A stretch of DNA of 64,000 bases from Taibaiella sp. KBW10 (GTDB taxonomy: Bacteria > Bacteroidota > Bacteroidia > Chitinophagales > Chitinophagaceae), in contig NZ_QAJI01000001.1 of the NCBI RefSeq assembly GCF_003852495.1, positions 256,786-320,785 of the forward strand. The letters run 5' to 3'. Below, piece after piece: positions 9,901-19,742 of this stretch. The translations under genes and the position numbers were made by a program. Within the stretch, counting starts at the first letter, position 1; each line of letters starts with the position of its first letter. The notes below the pieces were generated by a model, which saw only the letters and a list, made by a program, of their open reading frames with translations, had not been told where the DNA came from and did no database searches.

Positions 9901-12900
9901 TTGCGGACATTACAACCAGTGGAACAGGCGCAACTTATACAACGCCAAGCATAACCGCTACGCAATACTATAGAGCAACTATTAAAAACAGTGATGGTAT
10001 CGTATGTTTCAACTCTGTATCGGATACTGTTTTAGTCAACAATCCACAAGTAGCCACTACGGCTCCGGGTACCCGTTGCGGAATAGGTCCTGTGATCTTA
10101 GGCGCAACCCCAAGCACCGGAGCGACCATTAACTGGTATACTGCCGCTACAGGTGGTACGCCTGTGGGAACGGGTAATAGTTTTACCACTCCTTCCATCA
10201 GCGCTACGACTAACTATTTTGCAGAACCAAGTATCGGTTCAAGCCCTGTAAATGTTGGCCCTGTAAATAATGCAACTACTTTAAGCTATTTTGTTACTCC
10301 AAACTGGGGAATAACATTTGATTGTACTGCTCCAACTGTAATTCAGTCCGTCGCAGTATATCCTGGTAGTGCAGGTACAATGACAATTGCAGTGCAAAAT
10401 TCAATGACTTCTCCTACTGTTTTTGGAACATATACCGCTACCTTTACTGCTGCACAAATAGGCACCAGAGTTGTATTACCCATAAATATCACTGTTCCAA
10501 CAGCGGGAACAGGGTATAAAATGATTGTACAATCATCTACCGGCTTAAGTGGTTTACATAGAGAAACACCTCCAGGTGGTGGCTTCCCATATACGACAGC
10601 TGGCTGCCCGATTTCGCTTACCAATTCCGAATGGGGAGGAACCACAACAGGAACGTTCTACTTTTTCTATGATTGGGTTATCGGTCAATCCTGTAAAGGA
10701 CCAAGGGTTTCTGTAGCAGCTACGGTAACACCCGCACCAACATTTGATGTGACCAATGATAAGACGGTTTGTAATAACGGGATTACGACCTTAACGGTCA
10801 ATTCCCCGGCAGCAAACTTCAATACGGTGACCTGGTCTCCGATAACAAACTTATATACCAATGCTGCCGCAACGACTGCTTATGTAGCGAATGCAAATGC
10901 CAGTACCGTATATTATAAAAACACGACAGCAGGTACGGTAATGTATACGGCCAATGCCCTAAACACGACTACACAGTGTGCCAATTTAGATACCGTAAAA
11001 ATCCAGACCTTACCGGCTACGACTACTGCAGTTGCTTTGGTAGGTACGCTTTGTCAAACAGGTAGTTCTACTTTAAGTTTAGTGCCGGCGATTACACAAA
11101 CAGGATTTACCTATCAATGGCAAAATTCTGCGAATAATGTTGCCTTTACTGACATTACAACCGCAGGAACAAGTGCCACTTATACTACGCCTACGATCAC
11201 AACAACGCAATATTACAGAGCCACCATCAAAAATAGTGATGGTGCGGCATGTTTCAACTCCGTATCAGATACGGTTGTGGTAAACAATCCGCTGTTATTA
11301 ACAACGACTCCAGGTGAAAGATGCGGACCGGGAACGGTAATATTAAATGCAACTGCTAATGCGGGTGCTGCACCGGTATGGTACAGTGCGCTGACCGGCG
11401 GTACTGCTTTAGGTACCGGTACAAACTTTACAACACCTGCACTGACGGCTACTACAAACTATTATGTAGCAGCAGAAATCAACAGTCCCGTTACCGGAAC
11501 TGTAGGAACCGGAGCAGCGACCAGTACTACCTATCCGAATCCTTTTTATAGCTTATGGTCTAATACACATAATCAGTACCTGATTACGGCAGCAGAATTA
11601 CAGGCAGCAGGATTAATGGCAGGTAACATTAACAGCCTGGCTATAAAGATCAATAGTGGTACCATGACTATGCAAGATTTTTCATTGAAAATGGCGCATA
11701 CTACGGCTACTAATATGTCTGCATTCGTTGCCCCTACTTTCACCCCTGTCTATGCAGCCACTTCTTTAACTCCGGTTGTTGGTGTTAATACAATCAACTT
11801 TAGTACGCCGTTCAACTGGAACGGTACGTCCAACATCGTGATTGAAGTGTGTCATGGTAACAGTGCGAGTAGTACAACAATGAGCAGTAGTGCCGATGTA
11901 GACAATACCGCTTATGTATCTACCATACACGTACACAAAAGCACCTCTTCTGCAGGTTCTGCGACTTGTACCGATATATTGACGAACCTTACTACTTATT
12001 CGATCAGACCTAAGTTTACGTTTAGCGGAACGACTTCATGCGCCTCTACCCCAAGGGTTATGGTTACCGCTACGGTTAAAGTAAAACCAACAGCAACCTT
12101 AACACCAAATGGCACGATCAATTTGTGTCAGGGTGCAGCACAAACCTTAACAGGTGCCGGTACCGGAAACTATTCCTGGTTGAAAAACAATGCAGTCATC
12201 CCGGGACAAACAACGAATACCTATAGTGCCAACCAAACAGGTGCCTACAAAATTGTCGTCACTAATACGGTAGGATGTAGTGATACTTCAGTAGCAGCCA
12301 ATGTTACGGTTAATCCTAAACCTGTGGTTAATCTGGGTAACGATACTGCTGTATGTGGTAATGTAACCCTGACCTTAAATGCGGGTAATCCCGGCGCAGC
12401 TTATCTGTGGAATGACAATAGTACCAACAGTACTTTAGCAGCAGTGAATGCAGGGCAATACCGCGTTAAAGTAACCAATACCTTTAACTGTGCAACTTCT
12501 GATACAATCAATATTGCACACTTAGCGGTTCCTGTGGTGAACCTGGGTAATGATACCATGATTTGTCATGTACAACCCTTAATCTTAAATGCACAAAACC
12601 CGGGCAGTACTTATGTATGGAGTACCGGTGCCAGTACACAAACCATTAGTGTAAATCAAGCAGGTACTTATTCGGTTAATGTAACCAATACCAGCAATTG
12701 TACCGGAAACGATGCAATTATTGTAACCTCAATGCCTGATCCGATTAATGATGGATTTAACTTTGTGCCTTTATTCAACGAAGCACAAGGTAAGGTACGC
12801 TTCGAGCCGATTGATGCCAATAACACGTATACTTATGCATGGAACTTTGGAGATGGCGGCACGAGCACCCAGATGACTCCAACCCATGTTTATGCAGCAG

Positions 12901-13256
12901 CAGGTGATTACTTAGTATCTATGGACATCTCTAATGGTTGTACCGATACCACGGTAACCTTGCCTATTCGTGTTGACTTTACTTTAGGAACTGTTACCGT
13001 AAGTAAAAACAATATCAATATGAAATTATATCCAAATCCTGCTCAGGATCAGTTGAACCTTGAGCTGATAGGCGATCATATTTTCTTTAGAAATATTATA
13101 GTGTACAATGTAATCGGACAAAAAGTACTCGATCAAAAAACAAACAAAACCACTGCAGAAAAAATCAGTACTCAGCAGCTCCCTGCCGGTATGTATATTT
13201 TAAAAGCAGAGACCGATAAAGGAATGGTGATGCGTAAATTTGAGATCATTAAATAA
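6966..13256 (+). CDS. Giant T9SS-secreted modular surface protein 1
   Basis: 2096 aa, predicted to be secreted through the outer membrane by the type IX system. A signal peptide ends around residue 43 (LLLCQSTESHAQ). After it come a Thr/Ala-rich N-terminal domain, two fibronectin type III-like domains (about 278-352 and 382-470), Ig-like and ~200-aa lectin-like modules, and two copies of a ~290-aa module starting FDVTNxKTVCN (residues 845 and 1260). Then follow two VNLGNDT repeats (from about 1785), a PKD domain (WNFGDGG, about 1932-1990) and a type A sorting domain (LYPNPAQDQLNLEL to the end). Function is probably adhesion or matrix building. It is the first of three neighbouring paralogues, and its 3' end is almost identical in DNA to the second. 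Product specificity cannot be assigned. Confidence 0.9.
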   Translation: MLRLLQEKPKWLKTDLFRLKSLRLKLFAGLMLLLCQSTESHAQTNISNYAFTKSTGTYTPITGGTAFVASGVAYDEDISAAINIPSFTFGGAAQTSLYISANGFITFGAAPAGTNYTPLSTLGSTTGAVAAYAADLGYTVGTVSAGASPEIRHQLVGTEYVIQFTDARRWGSTAERTSFQIRLNTANGEIKIVYGGPIVGGSSTSSIQVGLRGNSITYASNVNNLMTGNVPTATTCSWADAVTGYDNGSTMYLNTTNNSIAPIAGLTYTWTPAANPAPVRTFAAVTNLFATSAKINWTAPTGATEYEVAYRIPGTCAWTNFSGNPVSTNTATITGLLPVTTYQVMVRSKSGTNYSIWSHIPNQAGTGNGYTTTGTLTTTPTCMVPTNLINNTVTRVGATIRWSPPNQLPANGYDYYVSTTNTAPTASTTPTGTVATDTFKVITGLPPATLHYVWVRSNCSSTDKSAWTATTTTTSFTTLCATPAPGATLATPSTNLCAGATIALSFTNQTAGPVVSYAWQSSTDGITFTNIAGATANTLSTAAIDNYYRCRVICSGGPDTVYSTPVQINYINNVLTATGAQRCGAGTVALTATANSGATINWYAAITGGASLGTGSPFTTPPVAATSTFYAEASQITAGLLPIGAGASTGTGVAYNPTNGGYGGLKGQYLLTAAELQSAGLTAGNISSLALELTTAGATLNGFTIQMGPTALTSFAATDIQAVTTTVYPSASFVPTVGVNTFTLATPYNWDGTSNILISISWSNANSSNTSSTVKYDATTNYASLTYRKDNETAANMLAFTGPTGSGTNTFDRSQNRPKLILNGQVICRSPRVAATATINTAPAFDVTNNKTVCNTAITTLTVNSPATNYNNVTWSPVTNLFTDAAATVAYAANANASTVYYKNTTAGLNTYVATANNTTTQCGAVDTVKLQTLPATTTAIAATGTLCISGTSIINLTPAITQTGLSYQWQSSADNTTFADITTSGTGATYTTPSITATQYYRATIKNSDGIVCFNSVSDTVLVNNPQVATTAPGTRCGIGPVILGATPSTGATINWYTAATGGTPVGTGNSFTTPSISATTNYFAEPSIGSSPVNVGPVNNATTLSYFVTPNWGITFDCTAPTVIQSVAVYPGSAGTMTIAVQNSMTSPTVFGTYTATFTAAQIGTRVVLPINITVPTAGTGYKMIVQSSTGLSGLHRETPPGGGFPYTTAGCPISLTNSEWGGTTTGTFYFFYDWVIGQSCKGPRVSVAATVTPAPTFDVTNDKTVCNNGITTLTVNSPAANFNTVTWSPITNLYTNAAATTAYVANANASTVYYKNTTAGTVMYTANALNTTTQCANLDTVKIQTLPATTTAVALVGTLCQTGSSTLSLVPAITQTGFTYQWQNSANNVAFTDITTAGTSATYTTPTITTTQYYRATIKNSDGAACFNSVSDTVVVNNPLLLTTTPGERCGPGTVILNATANAGAAPVWYSALTGGTALGTGTNFTTPALTATTNYYVAAEINSPVTGTVGTGAATSTTYPNPFYSLWSNTHNQYLITAAELQAAGLMAGNINSLAIKINSGTMTMQDFSLKMAHTTATNMSAFVAPTFTPVYAATSLTPVVGVNTINFSTPFNWNGTSNIVIEVCHGNSASSTTMSSSADVDNTAYVSTIHVHKSTSSAGSATCTDILTNLTTYSIRPKFTFSGTTSCASTPRVMVTATVKVKPTATLTPNGTINLCQGAAQTLTGAGTGNYSWLKNNAVIPGQTTNTYSANQTGAYKIVVTNTVGCSDTSVAANVTVNPKPVVNLGNDTAVCGNVTLTLNAGNPGAAYLWNDNSTNSTLAAVNAGQYRVKVTNTFNCATSDTINIAHLAVPVVNLGNDTMICHVQPLILNAQNPGSTYVWSTGASTQTISVNQAGTYSVNVTNTSNCTGNDAIIVTSMPDPINDGFNFVPLFNEAQGKVRFEPIDANNTYTYAWNFGDGGTSTQMTPTHVYAAAGDYLVSMDISNGCTDTTVTLPIRVDFTLGTVTVSKNNINMKLYPNPAQDQLNLELIGDHIFFRNIIVYNVIGQKVLDQKTNKTTAEKISTQQLPAGMYILKAETDKGMVMRKFEIIK

Positions 13257-13317
13257 CCGCGATCATACAGCGTCTGAAAAGGCCGGCCCTCTTAATTGAG
13301 GGCCGGCCTTTTTTAGA
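12927..13317 (+). repeat. 391-bp near-identical 3' repeat, copy 1
   Basis: Covers the last ~110 codons (end of PKD domain and T9SS sorting domain), the stop and the terminator. Compared by eye with 19092-19482 at a constant offset of 6165 bp, only one base differs (13289 C versus 19454 T). Upstream (from about 12085) the two genes are still very similar but have scattered synonymous and nonsynonymous changes. Confidence 0.93.
13279..13314 (+). terminator. Terminator after surface protein 1
   Basis: 13-bp perfect GC-rich stem (AAGGCCGGCCCTC / GAGGGCCGGCCTT), 6-nt loop, followed by Ts. Confidence 0.92.
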
Positions 13318-13649
13318 TTAAGTCATATACTCGATAATACATCAGGTATTGACAAAAGAATACCCCCTATAATCACTTCATTTTCAATAATTAGTACGGC
13401 GAATAAATCACATAACAATCTGTAATAATGTAATATAAATATTAAAAAAATATTTATTTGAAAATATAGAAATAGATATTTATTTAATGTATTACATTCG
13501 TTAAAGAAACAAATAACCCTTAGCTATATATATCATAATCAAAGGGTTAATTAAGTATAACAAATATAAAATCAGAAGAGTCTACGATTAGCAAAAAATT
13601 CCAATGTATACCATCCAAATAAATTATAAACAACTATAAAAACGAATGC
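13318..13649 (+). other. AT-rich intergenic leader of surface protein 2
   Basis: 332 bp without an ORF. Contains TACATTCG (13493-13500), a TAnnTTcG variant of the -7 box, inside TTATTTAATGTATTACATTCG, a block conserved before surface protein 3. Downstream, in the predicted 5' UTR, an inverted repeat AACCCTT / AAGGGTT (13515-13521 and 13542-13548) could form a hairpin. No RNA family was recognised. Confidence 0.5.
13493..13500 (+). promoter_or_regulatory. Variant -7 box for surface protein 2
   Basis: TACATTCG; the same variant (TATATTCG) with similar flanks occurs before the third paralogue, which supports it. The 5' UTR would be about 140 nt. Confidence 0.4.
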
Positions 13650-16600
13650 ATGAAAAAAATTTTACTCCTTACCATTACCCTTATATGGATAGCCTTTAAC
13701 GCCCTACAGGCGCAAATTGCGATTCCATATACAGAGGCCTTTTCCTCCATCACAGCAGCCAATGGTTTTCCAACGGTTACAGGAGGAGCATGGACCAGAT
13801 CGGGCACAGCTGCCGCACAACCCACGTATATCGCCAATCAAGTTGATTATAACAGATCCGGCAATGGAGATGCGAAATTTATCGCCTTCCGTTATGACGC
13901 CAGTACACGTTATTTCTTTGTAGGGCCATTTACCCTTACTGCCGGCACATCCTATACTGCTTCAGTATTATACAAAGCAGACGGGCTTACCGGCTTCGGA
14001 CCATTAGCATTGACTTATGGTACCGCTGCTACAGCAGCCACACAAACCAATACAATTGTGTCTGTCCCGGCGAACATCACTAATGCAGCATTTGCGCCCT
14101 TATCCGGTGCCTTTACACCCGCTACAAGTGGCAGCTATTTCATGGCGATCAAGTGTACTGCCGACGGCAATCCCTGGTACCTTACCCTGGACGATTATAG
14201 CCTTACCGTAACACCAACTTGTTTTCCACCTGCCACTATCAGTAATGCGGCTGTAACCCGTTCCGGAGCAACCGTTTCCTGGAAGAAGGCAAGCCCCGTA
14301 CCCGCTAATGGATATGAGTATTACTTAAGCACCTCCAGCACTGCACCCACCGCAACTTCCACCGCTACGGGCAGCACAACGGACACCTTTAAAGTTTTAA
14401 CAGGCTTACCTTCAGCAACCTTACATTATGTATGGGTGCGTTCTATTTGTAGCACGACAGATAAAAGTGCCTGGACCTCTGCTACAACTTTTACGACCTT
14501 ATGTGCGACACCCGCTCCGGGTGCAACGCTTGCCAGCCCAAATACCAATTTATGTACCGGTGCGCTCGTTACCTTTTCTTTAACTAACCAAACCGCAGGT
14601 CCGGGTGTTTCTTATGCCTGGCAATCATCTGCCGATGGCATCACCTTTACTAATATTGCCAGTGCTACCGCAAATACATTGAGTACAGGCGCTACAGATA
14701 ATTATTACCGTTGCCGTGTAGTTTGCTCGGGCGGTCCGGATACGGTTTATTCTACCCCGGTACAGCTAACTTATATAAATAATATATTAACGAGTACTGG
14801 TGCACAACGTTGCGGTGCGGGAACAGTAAGTCTAACAGCTACTGCGAATACAGGCACTACGATCAACTGGTATAATGTACCAACGGGAGGCACCAGCCTT
14901 GGCACAGGTAGCCCTTTTACAACCCCATCTATAAACACAACCACTAATTATTATGCAGAGGCTGCTCAGACGATACAAGGCACCCTATTAACGATTGGTG
15001 CCGGTGCCAGTACCGGTACCGATGTGGCCTACAATCCAACGAATGGCACCTACGGTGGTATGAAAAGCCAATATATTTTCACTGCATCAGAACTGCAGAC
15101 GCTAGGTCTTACCGCAGGGAACATTACTTCTCTGGGTCTGGAATTTACTACTGTAGGTTCTGCTCTGAGTGGATTTACGATGCAAATTGGCACAACAACG
15201 GCCACAGCATTCATCACGCCGATAACCATTCAAGCGACAAGTAATACAGTATATACCGCAACTAGTTTTACACCAATAGTTGGTATCAATACTTTTGTAT
15301 TCTCTTCTCCATATAACTGGGATGGCGTCTCCAACATTATTGTGTCCTTGAGCTGGAGTAATAATAATAGCAGTAATTCTACTTCTACAATTAAGTATGA
15401 TGCGAATACCGGCTATATGTCCCAATCTTACAGGAAAGACAACGAAACTGCGGTAAATATGCTCAGTTTTACCGGTGCAACAGGTTCCGGAACATCTACC
15501 TTCGATAGAACTCAGAACAGACCAAAAGTAATCTTGAACGGAACACCTTTTGTATGCAGAAGCGCCAGAAAACCAGTTACAGCAACCATTAACACGGCTC
15601 CTGCATTTGATGTAACCAATGACAAAACAGTTTGTAATACCGCGATTACCACGCTAACCGTTAACTCTCCCGCTACCAACTACAATAGTGTAACCTGGAG
15701 CCCAATCACGAATCTGTATACCGATGCGGCCGCTACGGTTGCTTATGTGGCCAATGCAAATGCCAGCACTGTTTATTACAAAAATACAACGGCAGGATTA
15801 ACTACTTATGTGGCCAGCGCAAACAATACCACCACGCTATGTGGTGCCGTAGATACCGTAAAAATGCAAACCCTTCCTGCGGCAACTACTGCTATTGCAG
15901 GTACCGGTACCTTATGTATTACCGGTACAAGTTTAATCACTTTGTCCCCGGCGATCACACAAACAGGTTTGCAATACCAATGGCAAAATTCTACTAACAA
16001 TACTGCCTTTACAGATATTACTACTAATGGAACAGGAGCAACCTATACAACGCCAACCCTGACTGCAACACAATATTACCGTGCTGTAATTAAAAACAGT
16101 GATGGTATTGTATGCTTCAATTCCGTATCAGATACCGTTTTAGTGAGCAATCCACAAGTATTGACCACCACGCCGGCCAGCCGTTGTGGTTTCGGCCCCG
16201 TGACTTTGGCTGCAACAACGAATACCAATAGTACTCTGGTATGGTACAATGCAGCTACCGGTGGTGCACCGCTTGCTACAGGAAGTCCCTTTATCACACC
16301 ATCTATCGCCAGCACAACCAATTACTGGGTTGCGGCAAAAGCAGCAGGTACGGGTGGTAGTGTAACCAATAAAGTAGGTACAGGTACCGATCTGACTACG
16401 ACAACGGAAGAATTGACGGCATTCTGTAATCGCAGACCAAGCTATAAAATGCAAATGATCTTTACCCAGGCCGAGTTGAATGCAATGGGCTTTTTCGGGG
16501 GTAACATTACCGGTATTGGTTTTGACATCACTTCTATAGGAGATGGAGCTACCAATGCAGCTTATACCGTTAATATCGGATCTACAACACAAAGTACCTT

Positions 16601-19421
16601 TTCCACCTATATCGCAACTGGTCTGAACACTGTGTACGGGCCGTCAACCTATACCCATGCTGTTGGTAACAATCTCATTACCTTTACAGCACCATATATA
16701 TGGGATGGTGCATCGAATGTTGTTGTAGACATAACGCATAATGGTGTGGATGCACTTTACAATGCGCAAACGTATTGTACAACAACGAGCAGCAATATGA
16801 CCGGCTATTCTTACGGAACTGCCACAACAGCAACTACTTCAATAAAACGCCCAAACACAACATTCGTATTTGCAAACGTTTGTGAAAGCCCTAGACAACA
16901 AGTGACCGCAACGGTTACGCCACCACCGGCATTTGATGTAACCAATGATAAAACGGTTTGTAATAATGCAGTTACTACCCTTACCGTAAATTCACCTGCG
17001 GCCAACTTTAATACGGTGACCTGGTCTCCGATTACGAATTTATATACCAATGCTGCCGCAACAACTGCTTATGTAGCGAATGCAAATGCCAGTACTGTAT
17101 ATTATAAAAATACCACTGTGGGTACCGTAATGTACACGGCCAATGCTTTGAATACAACAAGCCAATGTACCAACGTAGATACTGTAAAAATCCAGACTTT
17201 ACCGGCTACTGCAACAGCTATTGCAGCATTGGGTACCTATTGTCAATCCGGTGCCACAACCTTGAGTCTGACACCGGCCATTACACAAACGGGATTAGCT
17301 TATCAATGGCAAAATTCTGCGAATAATGTTGCCTTTACCGACATTACAACTGCAGGAACCAATGCGACGTATACGACGCCTACCCTTACTGCAACACAAT
17401 ATTATAGAGCGACTATCAAAAACAGCGATGGCGCGGTATGTTTTAATTCTGTATCAGATACGGTTGTGATCAACAACCCACTGCTTTTAACAACCACTCC
17501 GGCACAAAGATGCGGACCGGGAACGGTAACCTTAAATGCAACCGCTAATGCAGGAGCCACGCCGGTATGGTATACCGCGGCAACCGGAGGCACATCGGTA
17601 GCTACAGGTAATAGTTACACCACACCAAGCATCAGCGCTACAACCAACTACTGGGTAGCGGCACGTACCATAGGAACAGGAGCAGGCAGTGCGATAGTCG
17701 GTACCGGCAACAGCCTCACGACCACAACAGAGGAATTAACGGCATTTTGTAACCGCAGACAGAATTATAAAATGCAAATGATCTTTACGGCTGCAGAATT
17801 GAATGCTTTAGGGATGGGTGCCGGTAATATCACGGGCATTTCATTTGTAACTACCACCATCGGCGATGCGGCATCCAATAATAACTTTACCGTAAAAATG
17901 GGGGCGACTACCCAAGGCACCTTCACCAACTACATCACCACTGGTTTGAACACCGCATACGGACCGGCGACTTATACGCATGTAGTGGGTAATAATACAA
18001 TCACTTTCAGCACGCCATATCCATGGGATGGAACCTCCAATGTTGTGGTTGAGGTGACACATGATGGCATTGATGCCCTTTATAATGCACAAACCTATTA
18101 TACGACAACGACCAATAACATGCTGGGCTTTTCTTATAATAGTAGTACTACAGCAACAACTAGTAATAAACGCTTGAATACAGTCTTCTTCTATAACACT
18201 TTATGTGAAGGTGCAAGACAACAAGTTACCGCAACTATAAATCCGAAACCGACAGCAACTTTAACACCAAATGGCACGATCAACTTGTGTCAGGGTGCAG
18301 CACAAACCTTAACAGGTGCCGGTACCGGAAACTATTCCTGGTTGAAAAACAATGCAATTATCCCGGGACAAACGACGAATACCTATAGTGCCAACCAAAC
18401 AGGTGCGTATAAGATTGTGGTCACCAATCCCGTAGGTGGTTGTAGCGATACTTCTGTAGCGGCCAATGTTACGGTTAATCCTAAACCTGTGGTTAATCTG
18501 GGTAACGATACCGCTGTATGTGCTAATGTAACCCTTACTTTAAATGCGGGTAATCCCGGCGCAGCTTATCTGTGGAATGATAACAGTACCAACAGTACTT
18601 TAGCAGCAGTGAATGCAGGGCAATACCGTGTTAAAGTAACCAATACCTTTAACTGTGCAACTTCTGATACAATCAATATCGCACACTTACCGGTTCCTGT
18701 GGTGAACCTGGGTAACGATACCATGATCTGCCGTGTACAACCTCTAACTTTAAATGCACAAAACCCGGGTAGTGCTTATGTATGGAGTACCGGTGCCAGT
18801 ACACAAACCATCAGTGTAAACCAGGCAGGTACTTATTCGGTTAGTGTAACCAATACCAGCAATTGTACCGGAAATGATGCTATCGTTATAACCACAATAC
18901 CAGATCCGATAAATGATGGATTTAACTTTGTGCCTTTATTTAACGAAGCACAAGGCAAAGTTCGTTTTGAACCCATCGATGCCAATAGTACGTATACATA
19001 CACATGGAACTTTGGAGATGGCGGTACCAGCAACCAGATGACCCCAACCCATGTGTATACAACAGCAGGTGATTACTTAGTATCGATGTTTATCTCTAAT
19101 GGTTGTACCGATACCACGGTAACCTTGCCTATTCGTGTTGACTTTACTTTAGGAACTGTTACCGTAAGTAAAAACAATATCAATATGAAATTATATCCAA
19201 ATCCTGCTCAGGATCAGTTGAACCTTGAGCTGATAGGCGATCATATTTTCTTTAGAAATATTATAGTGTACAATGTAATCGGACAAAAAGTACTCGATCA
19301 AAAAACAAACAAAACCACTGCAGAAAAAATCAGTACTCAGCAGCTCCCTGCCGGTATGTATATTTTAAAAGCAGAGACCGATAAAGGAATGGTGATGCGT
19401 AAATTTGAGATCATTAAATAA
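13650..19421 (+). CDS. Giant T9SS-secreted modular surface protein 2
   Basis: 1923 aa. Signal peptide MKKILLLTITLIWIAFNALQA, then a ~170-aa galactose-binding/jelly-roll-like N-terminal domain shared with surface protein 3 (residues about 25-190). Next a fibronectin III-like domain (about 191-290), lectin-like modules, and two copies of the ~290-aa FDVTNDKTVCN module (residues 653 and 1095). Each copy of the module is followed by a second lectin-like module with the motif EELTAFCNRR. The C-terminus carries Ig-like and VNLGNDT repeats, a PKD domain (WNFGDGG) and a T9SS type A sorting domain. The C-terminal ~390 residues match surface protein 1, so the gene is a mosaic of its two neighbours. Likely cell-surface adhesin or matrix protein; ligand unknown. 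Confidence 0.9.
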   Translation: MKKILLLTITLIWIAFNALQAQIAIPYTEAFSSITAANGFPTVTGGAWTRSGTAAAQPTYIANQVDYNRSGNGDAKFIAFRYDASTRYFFVGPFTLTAGTSYTASVLYKADGLTGFGPLALTYGTAATAATQTNTIVSVPANITNAAFAPLSGAFTPATSGSYFMAIKCTADGNPWYLTLDDYSLTVTPTCFPPATISNAAVTRSGATVSWKKASPVPANGYEYYLSTSSTAPTATSTATGSTTDTFKVLTGLPSATLHYVWVRSICSTTDKSAWTSATTFTTLCATPAPGATLASPNTNLCTGALVTFSLTNQTAGPGVSYAWQSSADGITFTNIASATANTLSTGATDNYYRCRVVCSGGPDTVYSTPVQLTYINNILTSTGAQRCGAGTVSLTATANTGTTINWYNVPTGGTSLGTGSPFTTPSINTTTNYYAEAAQTIQGTLLTIGAGASTGTDVAYNPTNGTYGGMKSQYIFTASELQTLGLTAGNITSLGLEFTTVGSALSGFTMQIGTTTATAFITPITIQATSNTVYTATSFTPIVGINTFVFSSPYNWDGVSNIIVSLSWSNNNSSNSTSTIKYDANTGYMSQSYRKDNETAVNMLSFTGATGSGTSTFDRTQNRPKVILNGTPFVCRSARKPVTATINTAPAFDVTNDKTVCNTAITTLTVNSPATNYNSVTWSPITNLYTDAAATVAYVANANASTVYYKNTTAGLTTYVASANNTTTLCGAVDTVKMQTLPAATTAIAGTGTLCITGTSLITLSPAITQTGLQYQWQNSTNNTAFTDITTNGTGATYTTPTLTATQYYRAVIKNSDGIVCFNSVSDTVLVSNPQVLTTTPASRCGFGPVTLAATTNTNSTLVWYNAATGGAPLATGSPFITPSIASTTNYWVAAKAAGTGGSVTNKVGTGTDLTTTTEELTAFCNRRPSYKMQMIFTQAELNAMGFFGGNITGIGFDITSIGDGATNAAYTVNIGSTTQSTFSTYIATGLNTVYGPSTYTHAVGNNLITFTAPYIWDGASNVVVDITHNGVDALYNAQTYCTTTSSNMTGYSYGTATTATTSIKRPNTTFVFANVCESPRQQVTATVTPPPAFDVTNDKTVCNNAVTTLTVNSPAANFNTVTWSPITNLYTNAAATTAYVANANASTVYYKNTTVGTVMYTANALNTTSQCTNVDTVKIQTLPATATAIAALGTYCQSGATTLSLTPAITQTGLAYQWQNSANNVAFTDITTAGTNATYTTPTLTATQYYRATIKNSDGAVCFNSVSDTVVINNPLLLTTTPAQRCGPGTVTLNATANAGATPVWYTAATGGTSVATGNSYTTPSISATTNYWVAARTIGTGAGSAIVGTGNSLTTTTEELTAFCNRRQNYKMQMIFTAAELNALGMGAGNITGISFVTTTIGDAASNNNFTVKMGATTQGTFTNYITTGLNTAYGPATYTHVVGNNTITFSTPYPWDGTSNVVVEVTHDGIDALYNAQTYYTTTTNNMLGFSYNSSTTATTSNKRLNTVFFYNTLCEGARQQVTATINPKPTATLTPNGTINLCQGAAQTLTGAGTGNYSWLKNNAIIPGQTTNTYSANQTGAYKIVVTNPVGGCSDTSVAANVTVNPKPVVNLGNDTAVCANVTLTLNAGNPGAAYLWNDNSTNSTLAAVNAGQYRVKVTNTFNCATSDTINIAHLPVPVVNLGNDTMICRVQPLTLNAQNPGSAYVWSTGASTQTISVNQAGTYSVSVTNTSNCTGNDAIVITTIPDPINDGFNFVPLFNEAQGKVRFEPIDANSTYTYTWNFGDGGTSNQMTPTHVYTTAGDYLVSMFISNGCTDTTVTLPIRVDFTLGTVTVSKNNINMKLYPNPAQDQLNLELIGDHIFFRNIIVYNVIGQKVLDQKTNKTTAEKISTQQLPAGMYILKAETDKGMVMRKFEIIK

Positions 19422-19482
19422 CCGCGATCATACAGCGTCTGAAAAGGCCGGCCTTCTTAATTGAGGGCCGGCCTTTTTTAGA
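19092..19482 (+). repeat. 391-bp near-identical 3' repeat, copy 2
   Basis: Partner of 12927-13317; one substitution in 391 bp, including third codon positions and the untranslated terminator. Confidence 0.93.
19444..19479 (+). terminator. Terminator after surface protein 2
   Basis: Same hairpin as at 13279-13314 with one C-to-T change in the 5' arm that leaves a G-T pair, followed by Ts. Confidence 0.9.
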
Positions 19483-19647
19483 CCTGTACTTTAAATGATA
19501 GGCCGATTATGATCTAAATGAAGTTTGTTATCCCTTGACATCCTAGATACAGATAAACAAAATACCACAACATATTGCATTATAAATATATAAGTATTAA
19601 GTAAATAATTATTTTATTTAATATAAACAAATAATTATTTAATTTAT

Positions 19648-19655
19648 TATATTCG
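19648..19655 (+). promoter_or_regulatory. Variant -7 box for surface protein 3
   Basis: TATATTCG inside ATTATTTAATTTATTATATT, aligned to the block before surface protein 2. About 88 nt before the ATG. Confidence 0.4.
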
Positions 19656-19742
19656 GTAACAAAATAGCAATAGAGCTAATACCATACAAACCGAAGCATA
19701 CCTAAAATCTAAAAAAATAACTAATAATAAACACACCAATAC

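Noticed and set aside
9498-17650. Regularly repeated blocks that could be taken for a CRISPR or satellite array
   Set aside because: They are ~290-codon in-frame protein modules with diverged third positions, not short identical repeats with spacers.
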